Shown piece by piece: positions 47,501 through 55,742 of a stretch of 64,000 nucleotides of DNA (positions are counted from its first letter, which is position 1; every line of letters starts with the position of its first letter). Location: the NCBI RefSeq assembly GCF_900105395.1, contig NZ_LT629775.1:434001-498000 (forward strand), given 5' to 3'. The stretch comes from Streptomyces sp. TLI_053. GTDB taxonomy: Bacteria > Actinomycetota > Actinomycetes > Streptomycetales > Streptomycetaceae. The position numbers were made by a program, and so were the translations under genes. The notes below the pieces were generated by a model that worked only from the letters and a program-made list of their open reading frames with translations, ran no database searches and was not told the origin of the DNA.

Positions 47501-48643
47501 TTCCCAGGCGGGGCCGGTCAGCAGCGCGGACCAGAACTCGCGGGCCGCCGTGTGCCACAGGTCGCGGGCCGGCAACCTCCGGCCCGCAAGCCGGGCCAGC
47601 TCGCGGGACGGATCCAGGCCGGCGGCACGGGCGGTGCGCACGAGGTCGTCGACGAGTCCGGGACGGGTGCCCTCTCGGACCGTGCGGTCGCCGAGCAGGG
47701 TCAGCGTGCGACGCGCCGCGTCGCGGTCGGCACCGCGCGCGGTGACCTGCCGCACGCGTTCGCGCAGCGCGGTGTCGGTGAGCGCGCCGGCCGCGTCCGC
47801 GGCGGCGTAGCGGGCGTCCAGCCATTCCTGGTCGACGTGCTCGCCGGCGGCGCGCTCCGCCGTTCTGGCGCGGGCGAACCACGCCGCCGCGTCGGCCCGC
47901 TCCCCGCCGTGGCGGAGGCACAGGTCCGCGACGCCGTCCAGGAAGCAGCGCGAGAGCACCGGATCGGTGGCGGCGATCGCCTTCAGTACGGCGTCGACGT
48001 CGCGCTTCACCCACACCCGCCAGACCGAGGTGACCTCCTCCAGGCGTTCGACGTACCGCAGCACCTCCTGCTCGCGGGCGGGATGCCCGGCGAGTGCGGC
48101 CTCGGGGAACGGCACCGCTCCGTCGGCCGGCAGGCCGGTCGGTGCCAGGGGCCCGACCGCTTGCCAGCCCTGGTGGGCCATCAGCCGGTCGCGGTGGCGT
48201 GCGGCGTCGGGGGTGGTGAGCAGCACGCGTTCGGCGTCTGGCAGCGCCTGGTGCCGGTAGCGGCGGGCGAGCAGCGCGCCCTCGTCGTCCGGCTCCCCGG
48301 CGGAGGGAACGGCTCCGGCCCGGGCGGTTCCGACCCGAGCGTTTCCGGTCGGCGTGATTCCGGCCAGGGCCAGCGCGTCCGTCCAGGCGGCGTCCACCGA
48401 GAGCAGCTCCACCACTCCGGCCGGCACCGCGACACCGTCGCGCACCAACCGCTCGGCCTCCTGGCCGCACACCCGGCGATGCGCCTCGGCACCGGCGGCG
48501 AGCGCGACCAGCCGCGGCAGACCGGGATGCCCCGCCAGCGCCGGCGGCACCTTCTTCAGCACCCGCCCGCGCTCGTTGCGGAAGACGACCTTCTCGTCCT
48601 CCAGCCGCGCGACGTAACCCTGCGCACCGATCTCCCCGACCAC
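44543..48643 (-). CDS. Giant 1366-residue protein of unknown function
   Basis: A soluble, mostly helical protein. Its start (VVGEIGAQGYVARLEDEKVVFRNERGRVL from GTG 48643) looks like a small beta-barrel/WGR-like element, inferred. The middle contains helical repeat-like stretches and a Pro/Ala linker (about residue 725-765), and the C-terminal half has PYLVVDWQAELLRGD, STFNRAVLLEYAPGG and RHPEALLAAALATKGD. No catalytic motif was recognised. Similar large proteins occur in streptomycetes in single copies; the role is unknown. The start is uncertain, as the frame is open to 48811. GGGGGAG lies upstream of the chosen GTG. Confidence 0.7.
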   Translation of the reverse strand: MVGEIGAQGYVARLEDEKVVFRNERGRVLKKVPPALAGHPGLPRLVALAAGAEAHRRVCGQEAERLVRDGVAVPAGVVELLSVDAAWTDALALAGITPTGNARVGTARAGAVPSAGEPDDEGALLARRYRHQALPDAERVLLTTPDAARHRDRLMAHQGWQAVGPLAPTGLPADGAVPFPEAALAGHPAREQEVLRYVERLEEVTSVWRVWVKRDVDAVLKAIAATDPVLSRCFLDGVADLCLRHGGERADAAAWFARARTAERAAGEHVDQEWLDARYAAADAAGALTDTALRERVRQVTARGADRDAARRTLTLLGDRTVREGTRPGLVDDLVRTARAAGLDPSRELARLAGRRLPARDLWHTAAREFWSALLTGPAWELVLAERPHLGREVVAAGPQSGMPEADLTLDYLERTGALAHLTTDAEAGGAAPGTAADWLRALVVLADRSLRSRVGPVVHRLAALLAPRIAADGVPVDLPYPSRWDRRVPGSPVLRLGVLDVLLAAGAPVADPPPRLADPRLHRVDAAPRPGLPALSADPRFARELRALLRAEFELTNGGDADNLWYQPHDPKGWTETPALVDTEPGRAELAQWCEEELTELPVLDLDGVALTLARFQHIGAAAALLADPERARRLAAVDVPALLLDAVRAETPDTGLDRAGAELLLGAVEARSVFRDAAAGPVRQRIGRLLGIDDDLVGREFTRLVQIAANCRDGLAHLVPLLTPAAAAASVPPVPAPTAPALPAPAAPPALAAPPAAPPSPPAAPARVRVGRLLREAATSSPLWDGDLDRPSAIVPGASAAFPYLVVDWQAELLRGDTTTPGRLREYADLAFVAERGEGRWRTVTLSRPDHRPTPPAGHLFRTALSTALVLHSTFNRAVLLEYAPGGTFPENGPAAAAGCEVRADADLTAELDPDLLHAYLEGFAERGPLPAHPGTVEHLAERLALTLAEAGALLAVRTHHRDYESAAEKALTRRIGADAVREFRTRLVPAEPERLWTHGPDVDRAVAWWHERYGAPPADADLIALARREIRFPTGEWTPAGPGPAADPVPPGLRRRCRHPEALLAAALATKGDPDHAPAPYASPYAMAWLAYRTPAGHPLRPALAAAALRVSSEREDPRAVWRVFSVDRRSAAGRPPTPPADLPGVEVVDEPAASRWHVLVRPGLLTGADDPVLDALDDYYDRLKPSQARPSGSGLPALADLRILLSGDLAALGHHLAADADRAPGWEQDPRRSAPDVVAACADALDLTSDAAALYLMLLALPDPTDRQVRQWTGWTPAVLTAAGQGLSATGRVVTARRSRAGRTLVLPGPWLDLKAPRLPVEAAKLAHLTLAPERASTAHTVLVPTRPLPTLFTTAWHTTYP

Positions 48644-48767
48644 GACCCGCCACTCCCCCGTGCTGTCCAGCGGCCGGGCAACGCTCGCCCGGCGACCCCC
48701 GCAGCCTAACGACCACCTCTGACAGGGCCGCCGGGGGCGGGGTCGCGCTGTCCCCGGCGGGGCCCCC

Positions 48768-49106
48768 TCAGTCGCCCATGAACCAGAGGTGGCTTCCCGG
48801 CGTCGTCGCACAGGACTCCAGCAGCATCGCGAGGTCCCGCACGGCAGCTTCCTGCGCGGCGTCGGCGCACTGCTTCCGCAGTCCGGCGATCTCGCCGAGC
48901 GCGGCTCGCGCGTCCTGCTCGTCGAACTGCGTGTCGCCGTACGGATCCACTGTCCGGAGCTTGCCCGGGTGGTTCACCGCGAGTCCCGCCAGTACCTCCC
49001 CCAGCGCCTCGCCGTGCTCGTAGGAGCCGTGCAGGAGTGAGGCCCTGGACGTGTCCCAGTCGATCAGCGCCAGTCGAGCGGAGTGCAGTTCGATCTCGAT
49101 CCCCAT
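48768..49106 (-). CDS. Small hypothetical protein
   Basis: A 112-residue acidic protein, MGIEIELHSARLALIDWDTS at the start, with HGEALGEVLAGLAVNHPG, a helical QDARAALGEIAGLRKQCADA and the end TPGSHLWFMGD. No family recognised. GGAGG stands upstream of the ATG. It shares its promoter region with the divergent ribosome-inactivating-protein gene, so a link such as protection or regulation is possible but unsupported. Confidence 0.65.
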   Translation of the reverse strand: MGIEIELHSARLALIDWDTSRASLLHGSYEHGEALGEVLAGLAVNHPGKLRTVDPYGDTQFDEQDARAALGEIAGLRKQCADAAQEAAVRDLAMLLESCATTPGSHLWFMGD

Positions 49107-49369
49107 GACCGCCTCCTCGGCGGCAGCCTAACCGGCCCTGCCGGGAGGCCTCGCCCCAGGCCGTGTCCGGACCGGGCCGAACGTCTCGGCCGGCTCGGGC
49201 CGGCCGCCGGGCGGGAGCTGCGCGACGACACCGGGCGATGCCCCGGACCATCGGTGCGCTCTCGGGCGAACGGCGATGCACGGTCGGCCGAGCCCGCCGC
49301 CGCCGTGGCTCCTAGTGTCGTGCCGCAACGGGCCTGACAGGCCATCATGTCGAGGACATCGAGAACACC

Positions 49370-50248
49370 GTGCTGAAACGCCTCTGCTCCGCCCTGCTGA
49401 CACTCGCCCTCTCCCTGGGCCTGGTGACGGCCTTCAGCGGCACCGCGTCCGCGACCAACTACCAGGTGATCGACTGGAACATCTCGAACATCACCGCCGG
49501 CGGGAACACCCACCACCAGAACTACTGGAACCTGATCGACGCCATCCACCGGTACACCTACGGTGACGTGACCGGTGTCAACAACGTCACCGAGACCACC
49601 ACCGAACGCGGCAGGCTGGTGCAGGTCCGCGTCCTGGACACCAACAACACCCACCTGGCCTCGGTCTACCTCTGGGCGAACGACCTCTACGTCGCGGGGT
49701 TCTACGCGCCGCAGACCAACACCCACTGGGCCTTCCAGGACCGGATCAACGAGTTCCAGACGGCGCTGGGCGTCACCGTGCCCCAGAACCGCCGGATCGC
49801 CAGCGGCAACTACTCCGACATCCCGGGCGGCAACAACCGCGGGAGCCTCGCCCCCGCTCCCGAGAACATCTACAACGCCATGCGCACCCTCGGGCGCGCG
49901 ACCGCCTACAACGACGCGACCGGGCGGGCGGTGCTGATGGCCACTCAGATCTTCTCCGAGGCGGCGCGCTTCGGTGTGGTCTTCGACGTCGTCCGGGGCA
50001 ACATCCAGAACCCCAACCGCAACCGCACCCTGAACTACGTCGACCCCGACCCGGCACGCGGCACCGTCCTGGCCGCCAATGTGCAGAACCAGTGGGGAGC
50101 CATCAGCCAGTTCATCCGCAACGCCCGCGCCAACCCCTCCGGCCAGAGCGTCAGCGTCATGGGCCACACCGTCACGACCATCGCCGCGGTGCTCTACTAC
50201 ATCGGCTTCATCGAGGCCAACGGCGGCATCATGCACAGCAGGCCCTGA
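49370..50248 (+). CDS. Secreted ribosome-inactivating protein (rRNA N-glycosidase)
   Basis: A 292-residue exported protein of the Shiga/ricin A-chain family, which removes a single adenine from the sarcin-ricin loop of large-subunit rRNA. Residues 1-28 are a Sec signal ending TASA. The active site is well kept: Tyr in VYLWANDLYVAGFYA, the catalytic Glu197 and Arg in QIFSEAARF (ricin: SEAARF), and the Trp of NQWGAISQFI. Family length is about 270 for the mature chain. It has no lectin or B-chain domain, thus a type 1 form. A related Streptomyces coelicolor protein has been described as a RIP. GTG at 49370. A 50-bp palindrome terminates it. Confidence 0.9.
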   Translation: MLKRLCSALLTLALSLGLVTAFSGTASATNYQVIDWNISNITAGGNTHHQNYWNLIDAIHRYTYGDVTGVNNVTETTTERGRLVQVRVLDTNNTHLASVYLWANDLYVAGFYAPQTNTHWAFQDRINEFQTALGVTVPQNRRIASGNYSDIPGGNNRGSLAPAPENIYNAMRTLGRATAYNDATGRAVLMATQIFSEAARFGVVFDVVRGNIQNPNRNRTLNYVDPDPARGTVLAANVQNQWGAISQFIRNARANPSGQSVSVMGHTVTTIAAVLYYIGFIEANGGIMHSRP

Positions 50249-50263
50249 ACCGCGACCCAGCGC

Positions 50264-50313
50264 CTCCGGGCCGAGGGGGCGGTCCACCGGTGGACCGCCC
50301 CCTCGGCCCGGAG
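50264..50313 (+). terminator. 50-bp perfect palindrome after the RIP gene
   Basis: Two 25-nt arms are exact complements with no spacer (left arm CTCCGGGCCGAGGGGGCGG then TCCACC; right arm its mirror complement). It starts 16 nt after the stop. As RNA it folds into a very stable hairpin, a likely terminator. Confidence 0.85.
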
Positions 50314-50783
50314 CAAACTCTCCATCACCCGCGCCGAGCCGGCCGGTCGGCCGGACCGAGCCGACCGGCGGCGTATCGCGGCAGGGACCGGCCCCGCTCC
50401 GGCGCAGATGCGTGCGGAGCGGGGCCGGGCGTGTACAGCCACGAACGGCCCGGCGCCCTCGCGGCGTCGGCCGCCGGCGGATGCTCGTACCCGAGCGGGT
50501 GCGGTCCCTCGCCGCCCGCGTGCGCCGGGCTGCGGGAGCGTACCTGCGCTCGCTCGGACCGGCGCAGTCGTCGGCCGGTTCGCCCGGAGGGTCCCGCGAG
50601 CCCTGCCAATCGGGCTTCCGGCCGGGCAGCCGGGCAGCTGCCCTCGGCCTTCACGGGCCTGCTGCGACAGGTCAGTGGTGGGACCGTCGCACCCTCAGCC
50701 GCAACGGCAACTCCTGGTGGCGGACCATGGCAGGGGCCTCGCACGCCGGCCCGGACCGTTCGCCCGTGATTCCTGCCGTGATG
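50314..50783. other. Gene-free stretch between the RIP and H1-like genes
   Basis: 470 nt in which all open frames look like GC-rich shadows with no ribosome site or domain. It must hold the 3' region of the minus-strand H1-like gene. Nothing else identified. Confidence 0.5.
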
Positions 50784-51794
50784 TCAGCCGGACACGGCGG
50801 TGTAAAGACCTCGGCCGGTCCGCTGCACGGTGCCGCTCTTGGTCAGGCGCTCCAGCATGGTGCGCACCGCGTTCACGTCGGTGTCGGTGCCGTCCAGGCC
50901 GAGCAGGTCGGCCACCTGGCGGGCCCGCAGCGAATCGCTGGTGCCGGTGAGGACGGCCAGCACGCTGCCGGCGTCGGTGCGCCGCCTACGGCCGGACTCG
51001 TCGGCCGGCGCGGAGACCGTCTGCGGCTCGGCGTCAGGAGCCGGAGCGGCGTCCGCGGCCGGCTTCGTGACCTCCTTCTTCGCCGTGGTCTTCCTGACCT
51101 CGCTCTTCGTCGCCGCGCTCTTGGTCGCCGCTGCCTTCGTCACCGCTGCTTTCGTCACCGCGGTCTTCGTCGCGGCTGCCTTCTTCGCGGCCGCCTTCTT
51201 GGCCGCGCCTCGTGCGGCTGTCTTCTCCGTCAGGACGGGCTCCGCCGCGATGTCCTGCTCGGGGGCGACGGTGGCCGGGGCACTCGCCGTTGCCGTATTC
51301 CGCGGACGGGTCGTCCGCCCGCCCGTCGTCTTCGCGGCGGCCTTCCTGGCCGGGGCCCTCTTCGCCGTGGGCTTCCGGGCGGGGGTCGTGCCGGTGCGCC
51401 TACGGGCGGTCTGCGTCGGGATGGTCGGCGGTTCGGCCTCCCCCGCGACCGGCACGTCCGCGCTGCCGGCCGGTTCCGCGGGCGCCGGTGCGGCGTCCGG
51501 CTCGTCCTGCGTGGTTGCCGGCTCGTCCTTCGCGGTCGCCTGCTCGGCCTCCGTGGCTGCCGGCTCGACCACCTCGGCCGGTTCCACCGTCGCGCTCCCG
51601 CCGGCCGGCAGCGTGTCCGCAAGGGTCTCCAGGCCCTGCAGCACGCTGACCATGGCGTTCTCCTGTGCGACGACGGCCGCGAGCTCGCCCTCCAACTGTC
51701 GGCGCCGCTCCCGCACGCCGGGCAGCCTCGCCTCCAACAGGGCGATCGTCGATCCCACACCGCTGTCCGCGCCGAACGCCTCTGTGTCTTCCAC
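50784..51794 (-). CDS. Histone-H1-like Lys/Ala-rich protein with C-terminal winged helix
   Basis: A 336-residue, strongly basic protein in three parts. Residues 10-60 form a helix with coiled-coil potential (LLEARLPGVRERRRQLEGE). The middle (60-270) is low complexity: first acidic Pro/Ala/Glu, then Lys/Ala repeats (AAKKAAAKKAAATKTAV, TKAAATKSAATKSE) like the tail of histone H1 or HupS-type nucleoid proteins. The last 65 residues look like a winged helix (RARQVADLLGLDG, VNAVRTMLERLTKSGTVQRTGRGLY). Probably binds DNA, perhaps as a regulator. GTG at 51794 has GGGAG ahead; TTG at 51818 is the alternative. Confidence 0.75.
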   Translation of the reverse strand: MEDTEAFGADSGVGSTIALLEARLPGVRERRRQLEGELAAVVAQENAMVSVLQGLETLADTLPAGGSATVEPAEVVEPAATEAEQATAKDEPATTQDEPDAAPAPAEPAGSADVPVAGEAEPPTIPTQTARRRTGTTPARKPTAKRAPARKAAAKTTGGRTTRPRNTATASAPATVAPEQDIAAEPVLTEKTAARGAAKKAAAKKAAATKTAVTKAAVTKAAATKSAATKSEVRKTTAKKEVTKPAADAAPAPDAEPQTVSAPADESGRRRRTDAGSVLAVLTGTSDSLRARQVADLLGLDGTDTDVNAVRTMLERLTKSGTVQRTGRGLYTAVSG

Positions 51795-52499
51795 AAGGAC
51801 TCCCTGTCGCCTCGTCAATCACGCTTCCTGTGGGTAAATCTACGACCTGCATTCCCAAATGCCACAGGAGTAAGCAGAATTCATCCCACATAGTTGCCGG
51901 CGTCGTGCCGCATCGGCCGGCCCCGCGCGATCCCGGTCCACCCTCACCGCCGCACGGCCTTCCCTCCAACTCCCCTTTCAGCACGGGAAGAACATCTCGC
52001 CGACCGGGTAGTCGCAAGGAATCCGGTACCGGTATTCCTGGTTCGAGCCGTCCGACAAACACAACCGCAGCCGCGAAGTCGACGCCTCCTGGGGTCCAGT
52101 GGCATCGGAGGAGTCGGCCGAACCCACCCGGGTCCGCATCACCGGCACGCCGAATGTCGCGCTCCACTCCACCGCGTCAGGGCGACGGCAACCGAACGTT
52201 CGTGCCGCGCTTCACCGTTGAGCGGACAACGCACCACGGGACCACCGGGCGGCAGCAATGAGGACGGCGAAAGGGCCGTGGTACACCGGCTGTTGCCGTC
52301 CTCGGTCACCCCAACGCTCGAGGGAGCCCCCGGTCCGGCCCGGCGTGGGGCCGTACGGGGACCAAGTCACCGCCACAGGCCAGCACTACCACGGCCCCGC
52401 ACGCCGCCCTCGGGAGGCCGGATCACGTGCGCGGGAGAGCTCGACCACGGCTCCGGCAGCTGCCACCGACCACGCGTCCGGTCCCCGCCCCCATTTCCT
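51795..52499. other. AT-richer intergenic region, no confident gene
   Basis: The first 100 nt (GGGTAAATCTACGACC, CATTCCCAAATGCC) are clearly less GC-rich and hold the promoter of the H1-like gene. A minus-strand frame at 51978-52172 (64 codons, GTG, three Cys) has no ribosome site and untypical codon use, so I do not call it. The rest looks degenerate. Confidence 0.5.
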
Positions 52500-53001
52500 C
52501 GTTCGGTGGGGGCGGCCGGGAGGAGGCCCTCACCGCGGCCGTCGCCGCCACCACCGACAGCCACGGGACGATCTGTTGCATCGCCCCGGCACTGCTCGCC
52601 GCCCACTGGGTGAGCGGGAAGAGGCTTGCGCCGCCACCCTCGCCGCAGCCGGCGACGTCCGGGAGCGGGTCGGAACCACCGCGCTCGAGATGCTGACCGA
52701 TCGGTGGGGCGAGCGCGAGGAGACGCGCGGCGCACTCCTCGCCGGGGTCGTGGCCGCCGATCCGAGCATGCGCGTCACCGCGCTGGTGCTGCTCGCTCGA
52801 CGGCGGCCCACGATCTGCCCGGCCGCGGAGCGTGCGCGCCGCGACGAGTCGACGGAGGTGAGGGTCCGGGCCGTCAGACTGCCGGCCCTGTTGTGGTCGG
52901 CCGATCCCGGGCCCCGGGCTCTTCTTCAGGACCTCGCGGAGGACGACGACGAGGCTCTGGAACCGATCGGCACGGATGCCGCCGGTACGTACACCGGCTG
53001 A
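52500..53001 (+). pseudogene. Degenerate HEAT-repeat protein remnant
   Basis: Helical-repeat-like coding pieces lie in two frames. The first (REEALTAAVAATTDSHGTI, about 52526-52615) breaks off; the second (EREEACAATLAAAGDVRERV, then GALLAGVVAADPSMRVTALVL and DLAEDDDEALEPIG) runs to a stop at 53001 with paired helices typical of HEAT repeats. No start codon with a ribosome site was found, and a frameshift near 52620 separates them. A truncated gene. Confidence 0.55.
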
Positions 53002-53079
53002 CCTTCCGACGGGGCGAGCGGGAGCGGGTGCGGAACCGGACCGGCGGCGGGCCCGGACCGGGAGGCCGGTTCAAGATCG

Positions 53080-53382
53080 TCAGGCGCTGTCCCCCGTCCA
53101 GTCCCACCGGCGCGGGTCCACGGGGCGCGGCTCGTAGTGGGCCCGGCCGCCGGAGCCGAAGCGGCCGATCTCCGTGGGCAGCGCGGCGCCGTCGGCGAGA
53201 GCCTCGGCGCCCCAACCGGTGACGTCCAGGAGCAGACCGTCGAGCGGCCCGCCGCACAGCTCCCGGTAGACGCGGCCGGGCCGCGGGCCGGGGTCCGGGT
53301 CGTCGTGGTCCGCGCCGTACACCCGGCCCCGCATCAATGCCTCCTCGTCCATGCCCACCAGCATGGCGCCCGGCACTGACAT
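53080..53382 (-). CDS. Small hypothetical protein
   Basis: Up to 100 residues, with MDEEALMRGRVYGADHDDPD near the N-terminus, ELCGGPLDGLLLDVTGW and the end HYEPRPVDPRRWDWTGDSA. A PLDG-type strand followed by aromatic C-terminal residues recurs in short streptomycete proteins of unknown role. Start uncertain: ATG 53382, 53361 and 53349 are all in frame. Confidence 0.5.
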   Translation of the reverse strand: MSVPGAMLVGMDEEALMRGRVYGADHDDPDPGPRPGRVYRELCGGPLDGLLLDVTGWGAEALADGAALPTEIGRFGSGGRAHYEPRPVDPRRWDWTGDSA

Positions 53383-53490
53383 CGGCCGGGATCCGGGTTC
53401 CGGCGGACGGTTCTCCGGCGGCGGGAGGCGGCGGACGGCCGTACGCTCGCGGGGTCCGTCCGGCCGCCGCCGCGACCGCCCCGGCGCCGC

Positions 53491-54180
53491 TCAGCCGCCG
53501 GGGCGGGGCCCGTGCGCACGCTCCCTCCGGCCGCGCGGCCGGAGAGCCCGCGCGACGCCCCAGCCCGCGACCGCGAGACCGGCCAGGGCGATCGGACGCG
53601 ACCACTCCCCCGCGCCGGTCGGGGCGAACGCGACGCACAGGACCAGCCCGGACGCCGCGACCGCGGCCAGCACGTGCGCGGGCCGGGCACGCTCGCGTTG
53701 CGGGCCGAGGACGTCGACCAGCAGCAGATAACCGATCAGGAGCGCGGCCACCGCCGCGATCCGGCCGAACGCGGGCTCGCCCAGCGCGGCCAGCAGGACA
53801 CTCCCGCCCGCCAGCACGGTGGTGCGCGACGCGACGAGCCGACCGGGCCAGCTGTGCGGGCGGTGCGGGGGCTCCTCGGGCGGCGGGGCGGCCCAGAGGG
53901 CGAAGCCCGCGGCGGCCACCGCGGCGGCGGGCCCGAACCGGTCCGCCGCACCGTCGGCGGCGCCGACCCCGGCGGCGGTGAGCGCCAGGGCGACACCGGT
54001 GCAGCGCAGCGCGGCCCGCTCGGTCCAGCGCGCCCACGGGGCCGCAGCCGCAGTGGACGTGGTGGACGCGGTGGACGAGGCGGGCGCTGTGGACGTGGTG
54101 GGCGCGCTGGGCGCAGTGGGCACGGCCGGAACCGCGGCAGGAATCGCGGCCGGGGTCGGGACGTGATCGGGTGCGGTCAT
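53491..54180 (-). CDS. Membrane protein at the end of the MoxR operon
   Basis: A 229-residue protein with a Pro/Ala/Thr/Ser-rich N-terminus of about 50 residues and five or so membrane segments (CTGVALALTAAGVGAA, AAAVAAAGFALWAA, TVLAGGSVLLAALG, AAVAALLIGYLLLVDVLG, VLAAVAASGLVLCVAFA). Ends in a basic tail. Its ATG overlaps the DUF58 stop (ATGA), so it is the last gene of the MoxR module. Role unknown. Confidence 0.75.
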   Translation of the reverse strand: MTAPDHVPTPAAIPAAVPAVPTAPSAPTTSTAPASSTASTTSTAAAAPWARWTERAALRCTGVALALTAAGVGAADGAADRFGPAAAVAAAGFALWAAPPPEEPPHRPHSWPGRLVASRTTVLAGGSVLLAALGEPAFGRIAAVAALLIGYLLLVDVLGPQRERARPAHVLAAVAASGLVLCVAFAPTGAGEWSRPIALAGLAVAGWGVARALRPRGRRERAHGPRPGG

Positions 54181-55742
54181 CGCGTTCCTCCCCCGATCCG
54201 GCGCCGCAGCAGTGGCGCCAGCGCCAGGTCGAGCGCCTCGCCCGGCGTGTAGCGGGCCACCGGCACGCCCCTGGCTCGGAGCGCCGACCGCATGGCCTCG
54301 CGTTCGGCGCGCCAGAGGCGCAGGGCCACCGCATCGATCTCGTCACCGGGCTCGACCGCCGGCTCGCCGGCCGGGATCTCCACCACGACCAGCGGATTGC
54401 CGAGGTCGCGGACCCGGCCGAGCACGTCCAGGATCCGCTGGTCGGCGAGCGAGGTGAACGCGTACACCAGCGCGTGGCGGGGCAGTGCCGCGACGGGGAG
54501 CCGGGGCGCGAGGAGGCCGCGGTGGCCGCGGTCCTGACGGACCTCCAGCACGCTCTCCACCATCCGGTAGGACTGCCGCTCCCCGCTGCCCGCGGTGAGC
54601 CAGCGCAGCTTCCCGCCGACCGCGATCAGGCCGACCCGGTCGTGCCGGCGCAGATAGGCACGGGTCAGCCCGGTGGCCGCGCGCAGCGTCTCGTCGAGGC
54701 TGGAGCGGCCGGTGGCCGCGTCGCGGAAGTCGGCCAGCGTGTCCAGCAGGACGACGGCGTCGGTGGCCCGCTCGGCCGCGAACTGGTTGATCTGGACGGC
54801 GTCGCGGCGGGTGGTCGACGGCCAGTGGATGCGCCGCTGGCGCTCACCCGGCACGTACGGGCGCACGCCGACCACCTCGACGCCGGTGCCCTCGTGCGTG
54901 GTGGTGTGCTCGCCGAGGCGCTCGGGCAGCCGCACCGGGATCGGGGTGAGGCGGGCCGCGCTCGGCTCCGGGAAGACGTCCACCGTGCCGAGGTCGGTGC
55001 GCACCGTCCGGCGGGCCAGTCCGCCGGCGTCGTAGACGTCGATGTCGACGCTGCCCAGGGTCCAGCGGCCCCATCGTTCGGCCCGGACCACCAGGTCGAC
55101 CTCGGAGGTGCCGACGGTCACCGCCGTCAGGGTGACGCCCGGGCCGAGGGACGCGGCCGGGTCGAGCCGGCCGATCCGCCCGTCGTGGCGGACGGTGATC
55201 CGTACGGTGATCGGTTCGCCCTCCAGGCAGCGGCGGGGTGTGACGGTGTTCCCGGCGTCCAGCCGGGACGGCCGGTCGTTGCCCGGGGCGGCCAGGGCGA
55301 GCAGGACGGCCGGGCCGGCCGCCAGCGCGAGCAGCCAGGGGTGACCCGTGATCAGTGCGGCGACGGCCGCGACGGTGGCCACCGTGAGCAGGCGCAGGGT
55401 CCGCTCGCCGGGCCGCCAGTACGGGGAGGGCGGTGCGGTCGGCAGTCCGGCCAGTGTGGCCCTGGCGCTGCGGGCGACCAGGCGCGCGGAGGCCCGCTCC
55501 GGGCCCGCCGGGCCCGTCCGACGACCTGTACGACGGCCGGGGCCGGCGTCGGTGCGGGCATCGCTCCCTGCGCCGGTCGGGCCCGCGGTCCGGGCCGGAC
55601 GCTTCTGCGCGGGGCGCGGAGCGGGGCCTGCGGCGGGGCCGGCGAGCCGCCGGACCGGGCGTGTGCCGAGCGCGGCGCTCTGGGCGGCGAGTCGGCCGGC
55701 CCGTCCCCCGCGCCGTTGGCCGGCGGCGGGCTCGGGGCTCAC
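54177..55742 (-). CDS. DUF58 (vWA-like) protein of the MoxR module
   Basis: A 521-residue protein. About 120 Arg/Pro-rich residues precede two membrane segments (LLTVATVAAVAALITG, LLALAAGPAVLLALAA), a beta-sandwich (EPITVRITVRHDGRIG) and the DUF58 domain with the hallmark VRPYVPGERQRRIHWPSTTRRDAVQINQF (here given in part: GERQRRIHWPSTTR) and a vWA-like AVVLLDTLADF. DUF58 proteins pair with MoxR AAA ATPases, probably as chaperone-type assembly factors for envelope proteins or enzymes. Start GTG at 55742 overlaps the MoxR stop (GTGA). Confidence 0.88.
   Translation of the reverse strand: MSPEPAAGQRRGGRAGRLAAQSAALGTRPVRRLAGPAAGPAPRPAQKRPARTAGPTGAGSDARTDAGPGRRTGRRTGPAGPERASARLVARSARATLAGLPTAPPSPYWRPGERTLRLLTVATVAAVAALITGHPWLLALAAGPAVLLALAAPGNDRPSRLDAGNTVTPRRCLEGEPITVRITVRHDGRIGRLDPAASLGPGVTLTAVTVGTSEVDLVVRAERWGRWTLGSVDIDVYDAGGLARRTVRTDLGTVDVFPEPSAARLTPIPVRLPERLGEHTTTHEGTGVEVVGVRPYVPGERQRRIHWPSTTRRDAVQINQFAAERATDAVVLLDTLADFRDAATGRSSLDETLRAATGLTRAYLRRHDRVGLIAVGGKLRWLTAGSGERQSYRMVESVLEVRQDRGHRGLLAPRLPVAALPRHALVYAFTSLADQRILDVLGRVRDLGNPLVVVEIPAGEPAVEPGDEIDAVALRLWRAEREAMRSALRARGVPVARYTPGEALDLALAPLLRRRIGGGTR

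Noticed and set aside
45161..48709. A plus-strand open frame of about 1180 codons opposite the giant gene
   Set aside because: It is the antisense shadow of a GC-rich gene: repetitive Gly/Arg/Val composition, no domain, and third-position GC bias is right only on the minus strand.
51978..52172. Small minus-strand ORF with three Cys
   Set aside because: GTG start without a ribosome site, low third-position GC, and no neighbour suggesting a role.
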